Shown here: positions 1 to 12,249 of the stretch, piece after piece
Numbering within the stretch: position 1 is the first letter of the stretch
Layout: every line of letters starts with the position of its first letter
DNA from: Hippasteria phrygiana
Taxonomy: Eukaryota > Echinodermata > Asteroidea > Valvatida > Goniasteridae
Length of the DNA: 64,000 nucleotides
Reading direction: 5' to 3'
NCBI GenBank assembly: GCA_037893225.1
Contig: JAZGUH010000283.1
Coordinates: 62,001 to 126,000, forward strand
Made by a program: the position numbers and the translations under genes
Notes under the pieces: model-generated
Told to the model about the DNA's origin: nothing
What the model saw: the letters and a program-made list of their open reading frames with translations, nothing else
The model's database searches: none

Positions 1-355
1 GAAATACATGCGAAATCACGAGTAGCTTTCCAAGAGACCCCATGACTGGCAGCTTTCTTCGAGGCCGATATACCTTTGTCATCCTTGGATAGCCATATAA
101 AAACCGTTTGTTCTTACATTGTTACAGAATTTCAATGACAAAAATATAGTGATTGAATTCGCAGCATTGAAATTGTAGAATTGAAACTGCAGCATTTACT
201 AAAGTCGTTGAATTGGTCGAAACTTAAAGAAGGGGAGTTAAAGTTGTGAATTTTTAATTGATTGTACATTTTAATTGGTTAAATTCATTGAACAAAATTC
301 CGAATCACACGGCCAATTAATTGATAGAAGCAACACTACAAGGAGAGTTCTGTAA

Positions 356-584
356 TAGAGCACCGAAGTGATGACGTCAATGCAATGTTTGGAACCAGAA
401 TACTTTTGTTATGTGTTTGTATGACTGGCTGTTAACAAAGGAACAGTCGAAATTTACATTTTCAAAGTGAACAAAGAAACTGGCAGGAGCGGGATTCGAA
501 CCTGCGACCTCCGGGTTACCGTACAAATTTACATTTGTTTGGAATTAGTTGTCATGCCAACTGACGTCAGACTTCGGTACTCTA
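356..584. mobile_element. Tc1/mariner-like MITE, copy 1 (interrupted by a SINE)
   Basis: The ends are inverted: TAGAGCACCGAAGT on the left and ACTTCGGTACTCTA on the right, with TGACGTCA in both arms. TA sits at each edge, as for Tc1/mariner insertions. Other copies lie at 11945-12098 and 33690-33827. Compared with copy 2, this one contains a tRNA-like insertion at 462-524 flanked by a direct repeat. Confidence 0.75.
462..524 (-). mobile_element. tRNA-derived SINE fragment inserted in the MITE
   Basis: On the minus strand it reads as the 3' half of a tRNA-like unit with a B box (GGTTCGAATCC) followed by a tail TTTCTTTGTTCAC. It is flanked by the 12-bp direct repeat AAATTTACATTT (450-461 and 525-536), which is single in MITE copy 2 at the same place. 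That is direct evidence of retroposition. The same unit and tail occur at 63495-63601. Confidence 0.8.
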
Positions 585-1091
585 TAACTCGGGGAGCTTC
601 ACATTCCGCGGCCATCTTGAATGCAGCGCCCTCTTGAATGCATCTGAGGGGAACAAACCGGATAAGCTAGAACTGGTATGTTGTTCCCCTCTTAAGTTAG
701 TGCGGACTCCAGCGGGCGCTCTACTGCGCTTGCGCAATTGGAACGTGAAACAGCCTGACTGTTAAATTTGAAGGATGTTTTTTGTTTGTGTAAAATATGA
801 TATCTACTTTTAATTGTATTGTAAACTTGTAAATTTTGTGTAAAGACTAAATAATTTCAGACTTAATTTGACTATGTTTTTGAGAACATACGACTTGGAT
901 CGCAGAGTATGCTTGTTTTATTTATCCGTGTTCCCCTGTACTCGGCGAGGTTGTGTGACAAGGGGCTACATTTAGGGTTCCAAGTTGGTGCCGCACACAT
1001 GTCTTACAACAGCACAAATCGTGATCGAAAGGCTCGTTTTCAGTGGGTAGAAAAGTTAGCTGGTATTATTCATTTCTTTAAAACTTTCCGA

Positions 1092-1393
1092 TAGGGCTGT
1101 TCCGAATATTCTATTATTTGATCGTCACCCGAATATTCGAATACCCTTTTGATAGTTCGAATTTTCGAGAAAAAAACATTAACAATTCACGTACAGATGC
1201 GACTCTGATGGCAATAGAAAAGTTACGGCGCTTAGCAGTGCCAAATGCCGCATTTTTGTCGGCGGCGTGCTTTGGCACGGCATGCAGTTGCAGCTAATTA
1301 CACGTGAAAAACTCGAGTATTGAATATTCGAATATTCGGTCAACCCAGTTTCAAATAATCAAACACTAAAATATTCGCAAATGAATAGCCTTA
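1092..1393. mobile_element. hAT-like MITE
   Basis: The 302-bp element has imperfect inverted ends (TAGGGCTGTTCCGAATATTC at the left; the complement of TAAGGCTATTC...CGAATATT at the right) and is rich in GAATATTCG motifs. It is flanked by CTTTCCGA and CTTTCCAA, an 8-bp target duplication with one mismatch, as expected for hAT elements. It lies in an intron or upstream region of gene A. Confidence 0.65.
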
Positions 1394-1401
1394 CTTTCCA
1401 A

Positions 1402-2002
1402 TTTAGCCATGCATGGGGTTGCGATTTTTGTTTTGTAATATAAAAAACTCCTTGTCAAAATAGCACATATTAAAAATACAAACATCATTTCTTCAAAATG
1501 ATAGGCAGTGTTTTGAAGAAAGTTTGGTTTGACAAGGATTCTAAACAAGCTCAGGCGACTAAACATGAAACCTTCTCTAAGAAAATGTAGAAATGTTATT
1601 TTACATTGTACACAATGCTATGGAGATGTAACTGTTGCACCTCTGATGACGTCATGCTAAGGTTTATGAATATGCAAATTTACATTGACATAAAAACCCA
1701 AATTATTGCAATATCTCACATAAGGATTGCTTCAAAGGACCTGGAAATTTATAGGTGCTTGAAAACAATGCTGCTTATGTTCGTGTATTTACATGATAGA
1801 AGTCCTATTAAATGTTTTTTAAATTTTAACCCTCCTGTGCACCTGGCCAAAATCGACCCAGTTGTTGTACAGATCAAAACCTATAATGATTGAAACACAC
1901 ACAAACTGTGAGAGTTGGTGTTTAGAGTTTTTGATAGGCTGTGATAGTTATAAGTATAGGAGGTTTTTAATAATACAGTTCTTCCCTTGAATTATATTTC
2001 AG
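1402..2002. other. Gene A intronic sequence, nothing recognised
   Basis: The sequence is AT-rich and ends in the acceptor of exon 2003-2119. A 95-codon open frame at 1606-1893 has no recognisable domain and sits in intron; I regard it as chance. Confidence 0.5.
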
Positions 2003-2119
2003 ACCAGAGGCTGTGCACGTGGTGAGAGAAGCAAAACGCCCACCAATTGTGCCCCAAGCAAACACGAAACCACGCCCATCTAACGCTACCCAGCCGCCAA
2101 ACGTCACCACAGCAATCAT
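2003..2119 (+). CDS. Gene A stem exon (partial gene, first visible exon)
   Basis: The exon follows a TTTCAG acceptor and ends at GTGAGA, with phase 2 on both sides (117 bp, 39 codons). It encodes a Pro- and basic-rich stretch starting PEAVHVVREAKRPP and holding two N-glycosylation sequons, NAT and NVT. It is homologous in layout to the repeated stem exons of gene B: both start after a split codon, are Lys/Arg/Pro rich, and end in an Asn sequon followed by a short hydrophobic tail. It would lie in the luminal stem between the membrane anchor and the catalytic domain. No second copy was found between 2120 and 9104. Confidence 0.75.
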
Positions 2120-2657
2120 GTGAGATATATAATTAACTGGTATTTACAGAGAAAATTGTCCTGCAGTAGAAATGGCGTTGTAAAAAATACCAGCTGGGGC
2201 CAATATCAGCTAGGAAGCTGTTCAGCAGAAATGCTAAGAACAAAACGTCGTTCTTAGTGAAAACAGGCTACCTGTCAAAACTAAGTGATTTTCGTGCAAA
2301 GCAAACATCTGTATTCCAGTCACAAGCAGTATATAACACTTGCAAACCCGGCACGGCCGGCCTGTTCTTACCAGAAGATTTTTCATGCCAAGCAAATTTT
2401 TGCACTGAGCAGTATCATGAAATTGGCCCCCAGGAGTGGTTTTATTGAAATAAAAATAGCACCGCTTGAACGTAGTATAACAACATTGGCGAACATCGAA
2501 AAACAAAACTACTGAATGATTGTATATAATTACGAAATACCGTATATACATACTGTAAGTAAATAGCAGTGTCGAGCATCCTGTGAAATCATGGCACCTG
2601 GTGTGCTGTTGTTTTCAAGAAAAGTGGAAATTTATATCGATTATAACGATTGGCGGG

Positions 2658-2882
2658 TCTAGTTTTCCCACCTGACAATTTCTGACTCTATAAATTGCTC
2701 CGTTTTGCCTAAAATAGGGTCAGGGAACAAGACTATTTTTTTTTCTGTTTTCTCAGCATCTGTGTATACAAAACTTTAAACAGGTCAGTGTTGCAGTATT
2801 TGCTAGCACGCTATAAAATACTAACCCCCAAATCCATTTATTTCTGAAAATTACAGCAAAAGCAAATGTTGTGTATACTACA
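2658..2882 (+). repeat. Dispersed repeat, copy 1
   Basis: About 225 bp are alignable to 8658-8897, including GCTAGCACGCTATAAAATA, and a minus-strand fragment lies at about 6501-6542. The family is not identified. It occurs three times within 6.5 kb of the same gene A intron. Confidence 0.7.
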
Positions 2883-3879
2883 TTTAAACTGATAAAGGGA
2901 TTTGAAAATAAACATAAAGGGATATTAGAAGATAAAACAACAAACAACTTTCTTTTCACATTCAATGAAAACAAACATTCAGATGATCATAATATTATTC
3001 GTGTTTTTGTTACGGTAATTTACATGAAACACGTTGAACTGGGTAAGCGGCTATCCCTTGTTACACACAATAACACTTAATGACATGCGGTTTCCATTGG
3101 TAGTATTTTACAACCTGCATTATAACTGTGTGACGTCGGGTGAAGTGGTTGGCTTTATAATTCCCATCAGGAAATGATACCTGGGTTTTGTTTCTGTTTA
3201 GAAAACCTTAAAGGTCGGCGAAATAAAAATCGTTCCCACAGTGCATGCACAAATATAGATGCTTTTGAATTGTGTTAGCATAAAGGAATTTCCGCATAGA
3301 ACAAGGCTCTTTTTGTACATGCTGCACATGGTGAACAAAAGACTTGTCATCAATTCAATTCAATTCAATTCAATTCATTTATTCTCGTCATGTAGAACAT
3401 GAAACTCGGCTTCTCGTTCTGCATTAAAAACTTCACATAAAACCCTAAAACATTTATTTATCAATAGACATAAAAATCACATAAAATAAGGAACTGTCGA
3501 GAGTGGCTATACATAAAATACAAATAAATATATCACCATAAAATAAACAGCTTCACCTAATTATTTAATTTAAATTAAATAATAAATAAATAAAATACCT
3601 ACAAAATACAAATTAAGTGACATACATGGGAAAAGGAACAATGGCAAGCCAGGGGAGGGTACAAGCGGGGCAACAGGGAACAGGGTGCGAGATTTAAAAA
3701 CAGGGAATACAAAATATGTATATATAAACAAATTAAACTGATGAGAGGTACGATAAAAGTCCAATATAAGTATCTAATATAAGTCTGATTAAAATATGAA
3801 ATGGCACTAGGTAAAAAGGAATGATTGTGTCTCATAGTATGAGAGTTCAATTGACGGATTCGACCCGACCTATTTAATA

Positions 3880-4413
3880 CTATGAGAGAATGGAGTGGGT
3901 GAGTATCATCCTGCATAATGGTTCTGGCTCTGAGTCCAGAGCATTGTGGCACACGAATTCAATGTCCAGAACACCAACAGCATTTCGATTTTTCCTAAAA
4001 TCAAAAACAATTTCTTTGGTTTTCTGCGTGTTCAATGTTAAGAAGTTATCTTTACACCAATTACAGAATTTAAGAATATTGTTCCTGTATCCAGTCTCAT
4101 TGTCATGACTGATCAACCCTGTCAGTGAGGTGTCATCTGCATATTTTATCATAGAACACATAGGGTCTTCATTTCTGAGGTCACTAGTGTAGAGAGTAAA
4201 AAGCACTGGGGACAAAACACACCCCTGCGGAGCCCCTGTATTAGTGTAGACAACATCGGACAGGGATTTCATTAAACGCACCCTCTGGGTTCTATTTGTC
4301 AACAAATCATCGATCCACATAATCAAACAGGGGTTCACATCCATCCCTCTCAGCTTGCGAGTCAGAACATGGGGTTGAATCAAATTAAAGGCTGAAGAAA
4401 CATCCACAAACAA
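3880..4413 (-). pseudogene. LINE ORF2 fragment: RT palm with YADD
   Basis: The frame contains FVDVSSAFNLIQPHVL (RT block with catalytic Asp), GAPQGCVLSPVLFTLYTSDL and MIKYADDTSL (catalytic YADD), then WCKDNFLTLNTQKTKEIVFD. These are in the order and spacing of non-LTR reverse transcriptases. It is separated by about 180 bp with frame breaks from the upstream half. Confidence 0.88.
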
Positions 4414-4593
4414 TGTTCTAACATACGTCCTGGGTTGATCAAGATGGCTATAGACGCTATGTAGCAGTGTAATGATAGCGTCTTCGACACTACGTTTAGC
4501 TCTATATGCAAACTGTAAGGGATCAATGCAGGCACCTGTTTAGAATATCCTTGACAATACGTTCAAAACACTTCATTACTATAGAAGTAAGTG

Positions 4594-6030
4594 CTATACA
4601 GGTCTATAATCATTGAGTACAGATGGTTTAGGTTTTTTTGGCACTGGAACCAAGATTGCTGATTTCCACAATTTAGGAATTTTAAAGGTATCCAGAGACC
4701 GCTGGAAAAGGTCACAAAAAACGGATGAAAGTTCTTTATAACAGTTTTTAAGAACTCTGCCAGAGAGTCCATCTGGTCCTACAGATTTACACACTTTTAC
4801 TTGTTTCAGAGTGTTTTCAACTTCAGTAACATCCAGTTTTATAATGTCATTACTACAGACCTGACTCTCAAGGGTCTTACGACTTTCTTCATGAAGGGCT
4901 TTAAAGTCCATTCTATCAAACCGAGCATAAAAGTCACTTAAATCTTTAAGGAATGATTTTACGTCGCAGGGTGGTACTACAGATGGATTCTTCTTCCCCG
5001 ACCCTGTAATAGTTCTCATACCCTGCCATGCATCCTTCGGGTTTCCCTTGCGGAACTTGTCTGCTACCCTCTTGCCGTACTTCTTCTTACTTGAATAAAT
5101 CGCTTGAGAAAGTTCATTTTGGATCCTCCGTCTATCTGAGGAATTGCCGTTCTTACAAGTCTGTTGTTTTTCCCTCAAGAGGTTCCGAATCTCGTTGTTC
5201 ACCCAAGGTTTACTATTCGGGAATGTTTTTACTTCTTTGGCGGGTACCAGCATATCTTCACAAAACTTGATGTAATCTGTGACGACATCAGCAGCAGCAT
5301 CAAGTGTGTTTGACTGAGTAAAAATGTTCCAATCCGTGCATTCAGAACATGCACGAAGAGCCTGCACACTGTCGTCAGTCCATTTCTTGATGCGAGTCAC
5401 CCTTGGTTTCTCGCGTTTCAGTTTCTGTTTATATTCGGGTACTAGATGCACCACACAATGATCAGAAGAGCCCAAGCCCGCTTTTCCATAAGCTCTGTAG
5501 CCATTTTTTACATTCCCATAACACTTGTCCAATGTCCGATCACCTCTGGTAGAGATATTGACATATTGGTAATAATGAGGTAATACAGTATCCAGTTTGC
5601 AGCTGTTGAAATCTCCGAGAATCAGGTTAACAGAATCGGGTGACCGTGATTCAAGTTGCTGAACTATCCCGTGGATCTTAGCTGCTGCAATATCAGTATT
5701 TGCTGAAGGCGGGATATAAACCATGGTGATGAATATTTGTGTAAATTCCCTTGGCAGGTAAAATGGTCGCATGCTGACAGTAAGCAGCTCAATATCTGGC
5801 GAGCAGAATCGGTTTTTTACAGTTTGGTTATTACACCAACGCTTGTTGACGTAAATGCAGACTCCACCGCCGGCCGATTTTCCGGACTGCGCTGTTCTGT
5901 CCATTCTTTCACAAACAAATCCATCGATGTCAGTAGTATTGCTAGTATCAGTGTCTTTGTACCATGTTTCACTGAAACACATTAAGCAGCTCTCATGATA
6001 TTCGTGGCGGTATTTTGTGCAGGCTTGCAA
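4594..6030 (-). pseudogene. LINE ORF2 fragment: endonuclease and RT N-terminal part
   Basis: The 478-codon open stretch has endonuclease signatures: SETWYKD near the N-terminus, VYIPPSANTD, LILGDFNSCKLD (about residue 137) and GSSDHCVVHLV (about residue 189), with the catalytic Asp/His residues. KPWVNNEIRNL and the RT entry motif VGPDGLSGRVLK followed by KSAILVPVPKKPKP and NDYRPV come next. It stops just after NDYRPV, in RT block 2, so the frame is broken there. Confidence 0.85.
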
Positions 6031-6078
6031 TTCATCCAGTTTATTCCTTAAAGATCGACAGTTACCTGTGATAATTTA

Positions 6079-6106
6079 CATGGAGGAAGGAATTCCTTCC
6101 TCCATG
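6079..6106. repeat. Perfect 28-bp palindrome at the LINE 5' junction
   Basis: The sequence is perfectly self-complementary with its centre at AATT (6091-6094): CATGGAGGAAGG is followed by its complement. It sits right beside the 5' limit of the LINE. Confidence 0.8.
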
Positions 6107-8657
6107 GTCATGATGAGTGGCGTTGGCGATTTGTAAACCGTTCAAAGCAGGATCATGGTGGTAAATCTACCTTGTATTCGACCGAAGCTGTATGATATAG
6201 CTTTGGTAGTGATCCAAGGTGGCGCTATAGTTACGATCTGAAAGCTTATTGTTTATAAAGATGGTACCAATCCTAGCTCCTGAGAAATGTTTCACTCTCA
6301 AATGATCATCGAGAAAATTGTATCTGAAGACCTTATTTCGATTTCAACAATCGAAATAGGTACATTATGAACGCGTATAAAATCAATATGAAAACACACA
6401 TTTTCATGTGTGTCATGTGTATGAACACTGCCCGTATCGGCTCTGCCTATCCTATATCATAGTTTAAACGTAGTGTACATGATTGGTCATTGTTGCAATT
6501 TTCAGAAATGGGCGGATTTGAGGGTTAGTATTTTATAGGAAAATCGTTCCACTGACCTATTCAAAGTTTTGCGTTGTTGGATGGCGAAAAAAACGAGAGA
6601 AAAACGGCGCTTGTTTTCAACCGTCGGGCGGATAATAGCCTTTAGTCAAGCCGCGCGTGGCTACCTGGACGCGTGACGCGCCCCGAATGCCAGCATGTCC
6701 GGGGCGCGCCACTCGTCCGGGTAGCCACGCGCGCCTTGACTAGAAGGCTACAGGGGAGTTTTCCCAACGATTTCCAGCTGGAAATCACCCCGGTTCTTTC
6801 CAGAACCACACTTCTTCCCAGAAGAGATTTATTTCACATGGTGTAACCCGCAATCCCAGTCTCTCTCATATTAACTTAATAATTCAGTAAAACAAATTGG
6901 AGGATTACCAATCGTGTACACTACCTTTAAAGGTAATATACAACATTTGCAAACATAACCAAACAAAACTACTGAATGATTAATTAACCCTGCGAGACCA
7001 ACCCTCGTCTGGATTTCAAGTTATTACAGGCTACTTAAAAGATGACCCACTCTGTTATATATCGGAGGTAGCAAAGTTTGTTGATTGGTGTCATCGGCAT
7101 TTTTTTACTATTAATGTTAAGAAAACTAAGGAGATGATTGTAGATCAAAAGCAAATGTTGTATATACTACGTTTAAAGCTTAATACGTCTATACTTGAAT
7201 TTTGGTCTGCTTTCGATGAAATTGTATGGATTCTTTGGAAATACACGATTATTAAACATGATGTGAATTTCATTACGTGTACAACCAATTAGGCCAAAAA
7301 GTTTGCGTCAGTAAACAAAAAGGAAGGAAGAAAGGGAACCTTCTTTAATATTTTTTCATTGTATTTGTATATCCTGCCATTCAATATTTTCCAGAACGAC
7401 TTCCCGTGTTTTTGTTTAAGACACCTTCCATCAAATTAATTACAACACGGCATAGGTCGACTGGGAGGCCTTTCTCCTTCTTTCTTTTGCATTTTGATGG
7501 ATATATTTTTGAGGGGGAATAAAGAAAAAAATTAAGGCTTCTAACATAAAACAGGAAGCGAGCGGGAACGCTAAACGCGTTTTCTTTTCCATTTGTCCTC
7601 AACCAACAACGTGTTGTGCCGAAGATGAAAGGAAAAGCAAGCCCAACTCAAAATCATTAGCATATGACAGCGAGTGTGAAATATGTATATTAACCCTGAC
7701 AGTCATGAATCCTTCAATTTTAATATGATTTTCCACATATACCCCAGGCAGTTGGAGTGCAGCGTGGATCCGATTGTTGGTGTGTAGCCGTGGTGACGGG
7801 CTATACGAAAATTATGCATATTGACCACGAAAACAAATTAAGTGGCGGATACAGTTTATTTCGGGGTTTTTAATATTCCGAAAATAATTGCTGTTTTGAA
7901 GTTGGATATATTGTGAAAAGGTCTCCTACTTTATAAGGCAACGTGTGTAAATAAGACGAACAAAAATAAATTTTAATTAAAGAAAAATATGCATTTAATG
8001 CTTATGTGATTTTGGTTGTCGGCCAACGTATAATACCTTAGGGCCTATACTCCACTGTTCCAATAATTGATATTTACCTAAAAAAACGTGTGTTAGTTCA
8101 GTAGTTTAAGAGTCAAATGCTGGTCTTCATTTTTACTGTGCGTTCAGCAAGACAAAACGAAATGTCGAAGACGTTAATTTTTAGCTGCCGGTTTTTTTTT
8201 CACTTTGTATTGGAAGTTACCCGTGGTTATGTTCCTGTGGGTCAAATTTAGGCTATATACTGAAGGTAATCTATTTTAACGTATTTTTTTCCAATTAAAA
8301 AAGTCACATTGTGCTCTTTAGAATGGCAACAATTTAAATTCAAAGTACAATATGAATGTTTTATGGACGATGTGCCCTCTATACGTCACGTGTTTACATC
8401 TATAATTGTAATGCTCAGCGCTGTGCGCACGCATCGTGTTTTGCATACAATTTGTTTATGGTGACGTCGCAGGTCAGATGCCTTTGAATTATGTGACCTT
8501 TGATGCACTCAATAATACAATTTTTGCAAAACTCGATGCGTGCGCATCCCGCCGGGACATTTCAAGATAGGGCTGTTTAGATGTAAACAAAGTTCACCTG
8601 CTCCACAGTTATGCAGAAAGAATCGTAATGGTTTTCCAACCATTGTCGCCTGACAAT
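6107..8657. other. Gene A intron, no genes seen
   Basis: No coding pattern was recognised. It contains a GC-rich inverted repeat (6636-6750), a fragment of the 2658/8658 repeat, and otherwise AT-rich unique-looking sequence. Confidence 0.5.
6636..6750. repeat. GC-rich hairpin element
   Basis: Arms of about 50 bp starting TAGCCTTTAGTCAAG and ending CTTGACTAGAAGGCTA are inverted around a short AATGCCAGCATG loop. The arms are rich in CGCG. It resembles a foldback or MITE remnant. Confidence 0.7.
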
Positions 8658-8897
8658 AGTCTAGTTCCCCGACCTGATAATTCCCCGACTCTCTAAATTG
8701 CTCCGTTTTGTCTAAAGTATTGTCAGGGAACCAGACTACTAGAACATATTTCTTTCTCTCCGTTTTCCCAGCATCTATGCACACACAACTTTATAAAGAG
8801 GTCAGTGTTACAGTATTTGCTAGCACGCTATAAAATATTAACCCCCAAATCCATTTATTTCTGAAAATTACAGCAAAAGCAAATAATGTGTACTACT
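8658..8897 (+). repeat. Dispersed repeat, copy 2
   Basis: The region aligns with 2658-2882; the strongest match is the shared block from CAGTATTTGCTAGCACGC to the ACAGCAAAAGCAAAT segment. Confidence 0.7.
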
Positions 8898-9104
8898 CTG
8901 AAATAATAATATTCATTTGTATTCTTGCTAAATCTCCACGTGTTTGTTCTGCGTGTTACAGTACATAGGGTCACACTCTTACAAAAGGTTTTTGTGGTCT
9001 CTGCAGAGTTCTTTTATCGGTGTGCTTGTTGACCCGTATGATGCAAGTCTTTCACGCATTGACTACTCTTTATACTATTTTGATGTCCCCCATCCCCGTT
9101 TCAG

Positions 9105-9221
9105 CTATTTTGCTAAAATCTACAAGAACCACTACCCGAGCGGTGACGAATTTTTCACCCACATCAAAAAGATTGCTGGACGCAGATGGAAACCAAATAT
9201 GGGCACGACGACAAAGTTCAG
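9105..9221 (+). CDS. Gene A exon: start of luminal domain (YFAKIY...)
   Basis: A pyrimidine-rich tract ending TTTCAG precedes the exon and GTGAG follows it; 117 bp, phase 2-2. The peptide starts YFAKIYKNHYPSGDEF and ends WKPNMGTTTKFR. It aligns with gene B exon 45493-45612 (YFAHQYANHYP ... WKPNANNTKTFR). The open frame runs upstream to an ATG at 8944, but the homology and the splice acceptor put the exon start at 9105. The segment is basic and lies N-terminal to the sialylmotifs. Confidence 0.88.
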
Positions 9222-10609
9222 GTGAGATAGGTCTGCAGTATGTCTCGGAATTTCTGGCTCTCTGAAAACCAACATTTCGTTGCGTTTCCAAGTCTTGTTT
9301 TCAGTAAACCAAATCTTAATATTAAAGCCAGTTCGGTATCTCGATGGTCAAAGGTTATTCGGGATAAAAATTGCTGATGTAATGTCACGCGATGTTACGC
9401 GAACGCCCATTCTGATTGAATTTAACACGTGAGCGTTGTGCGACCACCTTGCGCGTTTATCCGCGCGCGTTAGGTCATGGGTCATTCGGGATAACCATGT
9501 TATTGTGCACATGCGCAGTTGAAATACCGAACTGGCTTATTGGGAAGAAATAGATAAACAAACTTCCGCTTTGTACAAAGGGTATACCAGTAAAATGTAT
9601 TCATTTATTTTTACAAATCTGCGCTGCAAACTTGGGGTGATCATACGCACCCCGAACAAAAACATTGACAATCTGGGAGACCGCCAACATAAGGCAAGAT
9701 AGCTCAGTTATTGGAGCACCGGTATGATAAATGATATTCCGGGGCGTCGCGGGTTCAAATCCCGCTTCTGCCAATAATTTTAATTGACTTCAATCAAAGC
9801 TATTTGTAAGTACACGTTTTCAATCCGTTTGCCACCCGTTGTAATTAAAGCGAATGGGTAAGCTATATCATGGCTAAAATCACAACGGTACAGTAAACGG
9901 ACTGAAAACGCACTTACGGAACGCCAGTTTAAACTGGCACTGTAGATGACAGATCTGGGCACATGGGCGGCGATCCCGGGGGGACACGTCCCCCCCCCCC
10001 CCCCCCCCCAATATTATTTTGTGGAGGGGACGGCTATGGCAGTGTCCCCCCCCCCCCCCCCAATATTTTGCCATGGGTCATTGACTTTTACATGCACCAG
10101 AATGCACCAAAACACAAACATCAGCACACATTTTCAAAAATTTCCCAGGAGACACAAGAGACACCAAATACAAAATTGTTGATTACATGATCTCTCTAAT
10201 AACAGTTGAACTGATTGTGCGTTCTTCCGAAAAAGTATTGGTCAGGGTTGGATTGTAATCTCCAATATTTGTTGTTTGTATTTCAAGAGGTAAGTTTAAA
10301 GTTTACCCATTTTTAGCTTCCACATAGTGCTTCGTACGTGGTTGATACCAATAAAATAAATTATACAAATACAATAAGGGTGACGTGATTGCACAACAAG
10401 CGCGTCAAAGTTGATATTGGTTGTGCGCTTTTATTTTTCTCCCCCCCCCCCCCCCCCCAATCTTGACGAGAAATCGCCGCCGCTGTTTGGGCATTCCTTG
10501 AAATTCGGTTATTCGTTCTAGGAGACCGCATGGTCTTTCTACTTCTCTAAATCTATCCCTAGCAAGGCATAGACGTCCAGCTCCAATCTCTCGTTTTCCT
10601 TGACTATAG
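9222..10609. other. Gene A intron with SINE and poly-C tracts
   Basis: Apart from the SINE, the intron holds long C runs at about 9991-10009, 10047-10060 and 10441-10458. Several Pro- or Gly-rich open frames here are products of those runs. Confidence 0.5.
9652..9778 (+). mobile_element. tRNA-derived SINE
   Basis: AAGATAGCTCAGTTATTGGAG (A-box region) and CGGGTTCAAATCCCGC (B box, T arm) lie about 45 bp apart as in tRNA-derived SINEs. The upstream CCCGAACAAA and GACCGCCAACATA segments match those before the SINE at 63495. The anticodon region is too diverged for a functional tRNA call. Confidence 0.65.
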
Positions 10610-10760
10610 GAACGACATACGTGCAGCACTGGGAAGAGAAGGAAAGTCCGAGAATGTCTACCTAACAAAGCACAATACACCACGCGGGGAAAAGATGATG
10701 TTCTACATGGCTGGCAAGACGCAGGGCATATCAAACGCCTTGTGGGAAACGCTACCATCG
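10610..10760 (+). CDS. Gene A exon: pre-L-motif region (TKHNTPRG block)
   Basis: The exon is 151 bp, enters in phase 2 after CTATAG and leaves in phase 0 at GTGAGC. The peptide includes GREGKSENVYLTKHNTPRG and ends SNALWETLPS. The matching gene B exon (45918-46068) has the same length and about three quarters identical residues. In ST8SIA1/5/6-type enzymes a comparable block (NTP-x-G followed by an aromatic-rich stretch) precedes the L motif, so this is the N-terminal part of the catalytic fold. Confidence 0.9.
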
Positions 10761-11084
10761 GTGAGCTTACACTTAAACGTGCACTGACATGAAGTAGGCC
10801 TACACTAGGAAAGATGGCTTTCCATCAGTGCGTTTTCAGTCCGTTTCGTGCGTCCGTTTGGGCTTCAGTTTTGCCTATAGTTCACACCAAGCCGAAAAGT
10901 ACACAGAACGGACTCAAAACGGATCGAAATCGCGCTTCTAAAAAGCCAGCTGAAACCACGTTAGGCCAGAAAGCGGCACCCGTGCTGTTGATGATTTAGA
11001 GCAAGTATGAGATCGATCAATGGTTAACCAGGAGTCCATTCGTGACGTACGTTCCATTCACCAGTACAATAACATAAAGACGTC

Positions 11085-11135
11085 TGCACCTAGTAAGCAT
11101 GAAGTCGTGGGTTCGAATCCCGCCCGAGTAAGCCT
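11085..11135 (+). mobile_element. tRNA-like 3' half (SINE fragment)
   Basis: A B-box-like GTGGGTTCGAATCCCGCC is preceded by a short variable segment, but no A box is evident. It is most likely a truncated tRNA-derived SINE. Confidence 0.4.
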
Positions 11136-11944
11136 GTGAATTTTTTCACACAGGCTCTCGGAAAGCACTGATAGGCCGTGGGCCAAGGCACAAAAAGAGC
11201 TTCTTTCGTAACGTACCTAAGGAGGACGATTTCTTTTTGGTTTGTTCAATAGAAATAAATATCACAGATAGTATTTGGGTTGTTCTTAGTTGTGAATCTT
11301 GTTTGTTAATGAGCACTGCACTCTCAAACTTAAAAATATAATCGATTTCTTCTAACGGAAAGAGTGTTGTAGTCAAGTACTTTTTTCCGAGTACCGAGTA
11401 CTTCCGAGTACTTACATTGCCGAGTACCATTCAAGTCCGAGTACTTTACCAACCGAGTACAAGTACAGGTCTCCGAGTCCGAGTACTTGTATTTCCGAGT
11501 ACGAGTACGAGTCCGAGTACTTGTATTTCCGAGTACGAGTACGAGTCCGAGTACATTGTGCTTGAAGTAAGGATGGGACGTTTACACGTTTAAACGAAAA
11601 AAAATGCAAATCCGTTTAGAAATGTTCCAAAACGTTTAAACGGAACTCAAATTTCAAATGGGACCTTGTATTTACGCAATCTACCTTCAAGTTTTATTTA
11701 CAAAGAATCTACGATCTTTGAAAACGTGGATGTTAAATATATTTTCCAAACCTGTGTCTTTGTCATTATTTTAGTCAGTAATATGCAAGTTTCCAACACA
11801 AAAACACTCTCTCCTTCATGGAAAAGAATGCCACTTCCCGACGTGACATCACTGACTGCGCGACGGTCAACGTTAAACCGCCATCTTGAATACCTTATTA
11901 TGTATTTATGAGTCATGAATGCATTAAGTTGGTATTTAAGCCAA

Positions 11945-12098
11945 TAGAGCACCGAAGTGATGACGTCAATGCAATGTTTGAAACCAGAATACTTTTGTTA
12001 TGTGTTTGCATGACTGGCTGTTAACAAAGGAACAGTCGAAATTTACATTTGTTTAGAACCAGTTGTCATGCCAACTGACGTCAGACGTCGGTACTCTA
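11945..12098. mobile_element. Tc1/mariner-like MITE, copy 2 (uninterrupted)
   Basis: It has the same ends as copy 1 (TAGAGCACCGAAGT / CGGTACTCTA) and the same internal sequence without the SINE. It serves as the empty-site reference for the insertion at 462-524. Confidence 0.8.
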
Positions 12099-12249
12099 TA
12101 GGGGGAAAATGCGTGCTGTGTTTCGGGCCGTGTTATGAATATTTAACTTGTCAATCGCCATGACCATTCATAAATATTGAAACTGGAATCCCCTGGCCTT
12201 AAGGGTGGGTAATTTGAATTTGAATGCCTGTATCAGAAAGCGCCAATGC

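Larger units (their letters stand above)
3352..6060 (-). mobile_element. Degenerate non-LTR retrotransposon (Rex1/CR1-like LINE)
   Basis: A LINE is inserted antisense to gene A in its intron. The 5' half (4594-6030) encodes an apurinic endonuclease domain followed by a linker and the start of reverse transcriptase; the RT core continues at 3880-4413. The 3' end is marked by a (TTGAA)n tail on the minus strand (3352-3376), a simple-repeat ending seen in Rex1/CR1-type elements. The 5' end appears truncated near 6060. The coding region is interrupted between 4413 and 4594, so the copy is dead. Confidence 0.85.

Noticed and set aside
8944..9104. Apparent 5' extension of gene A exon 9105-9221 to an ATG at 8944
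   Set aside because: Gene B has no matching sequence and a good pyrimidine tract with AG lies at 9103-9104, in the right phase.
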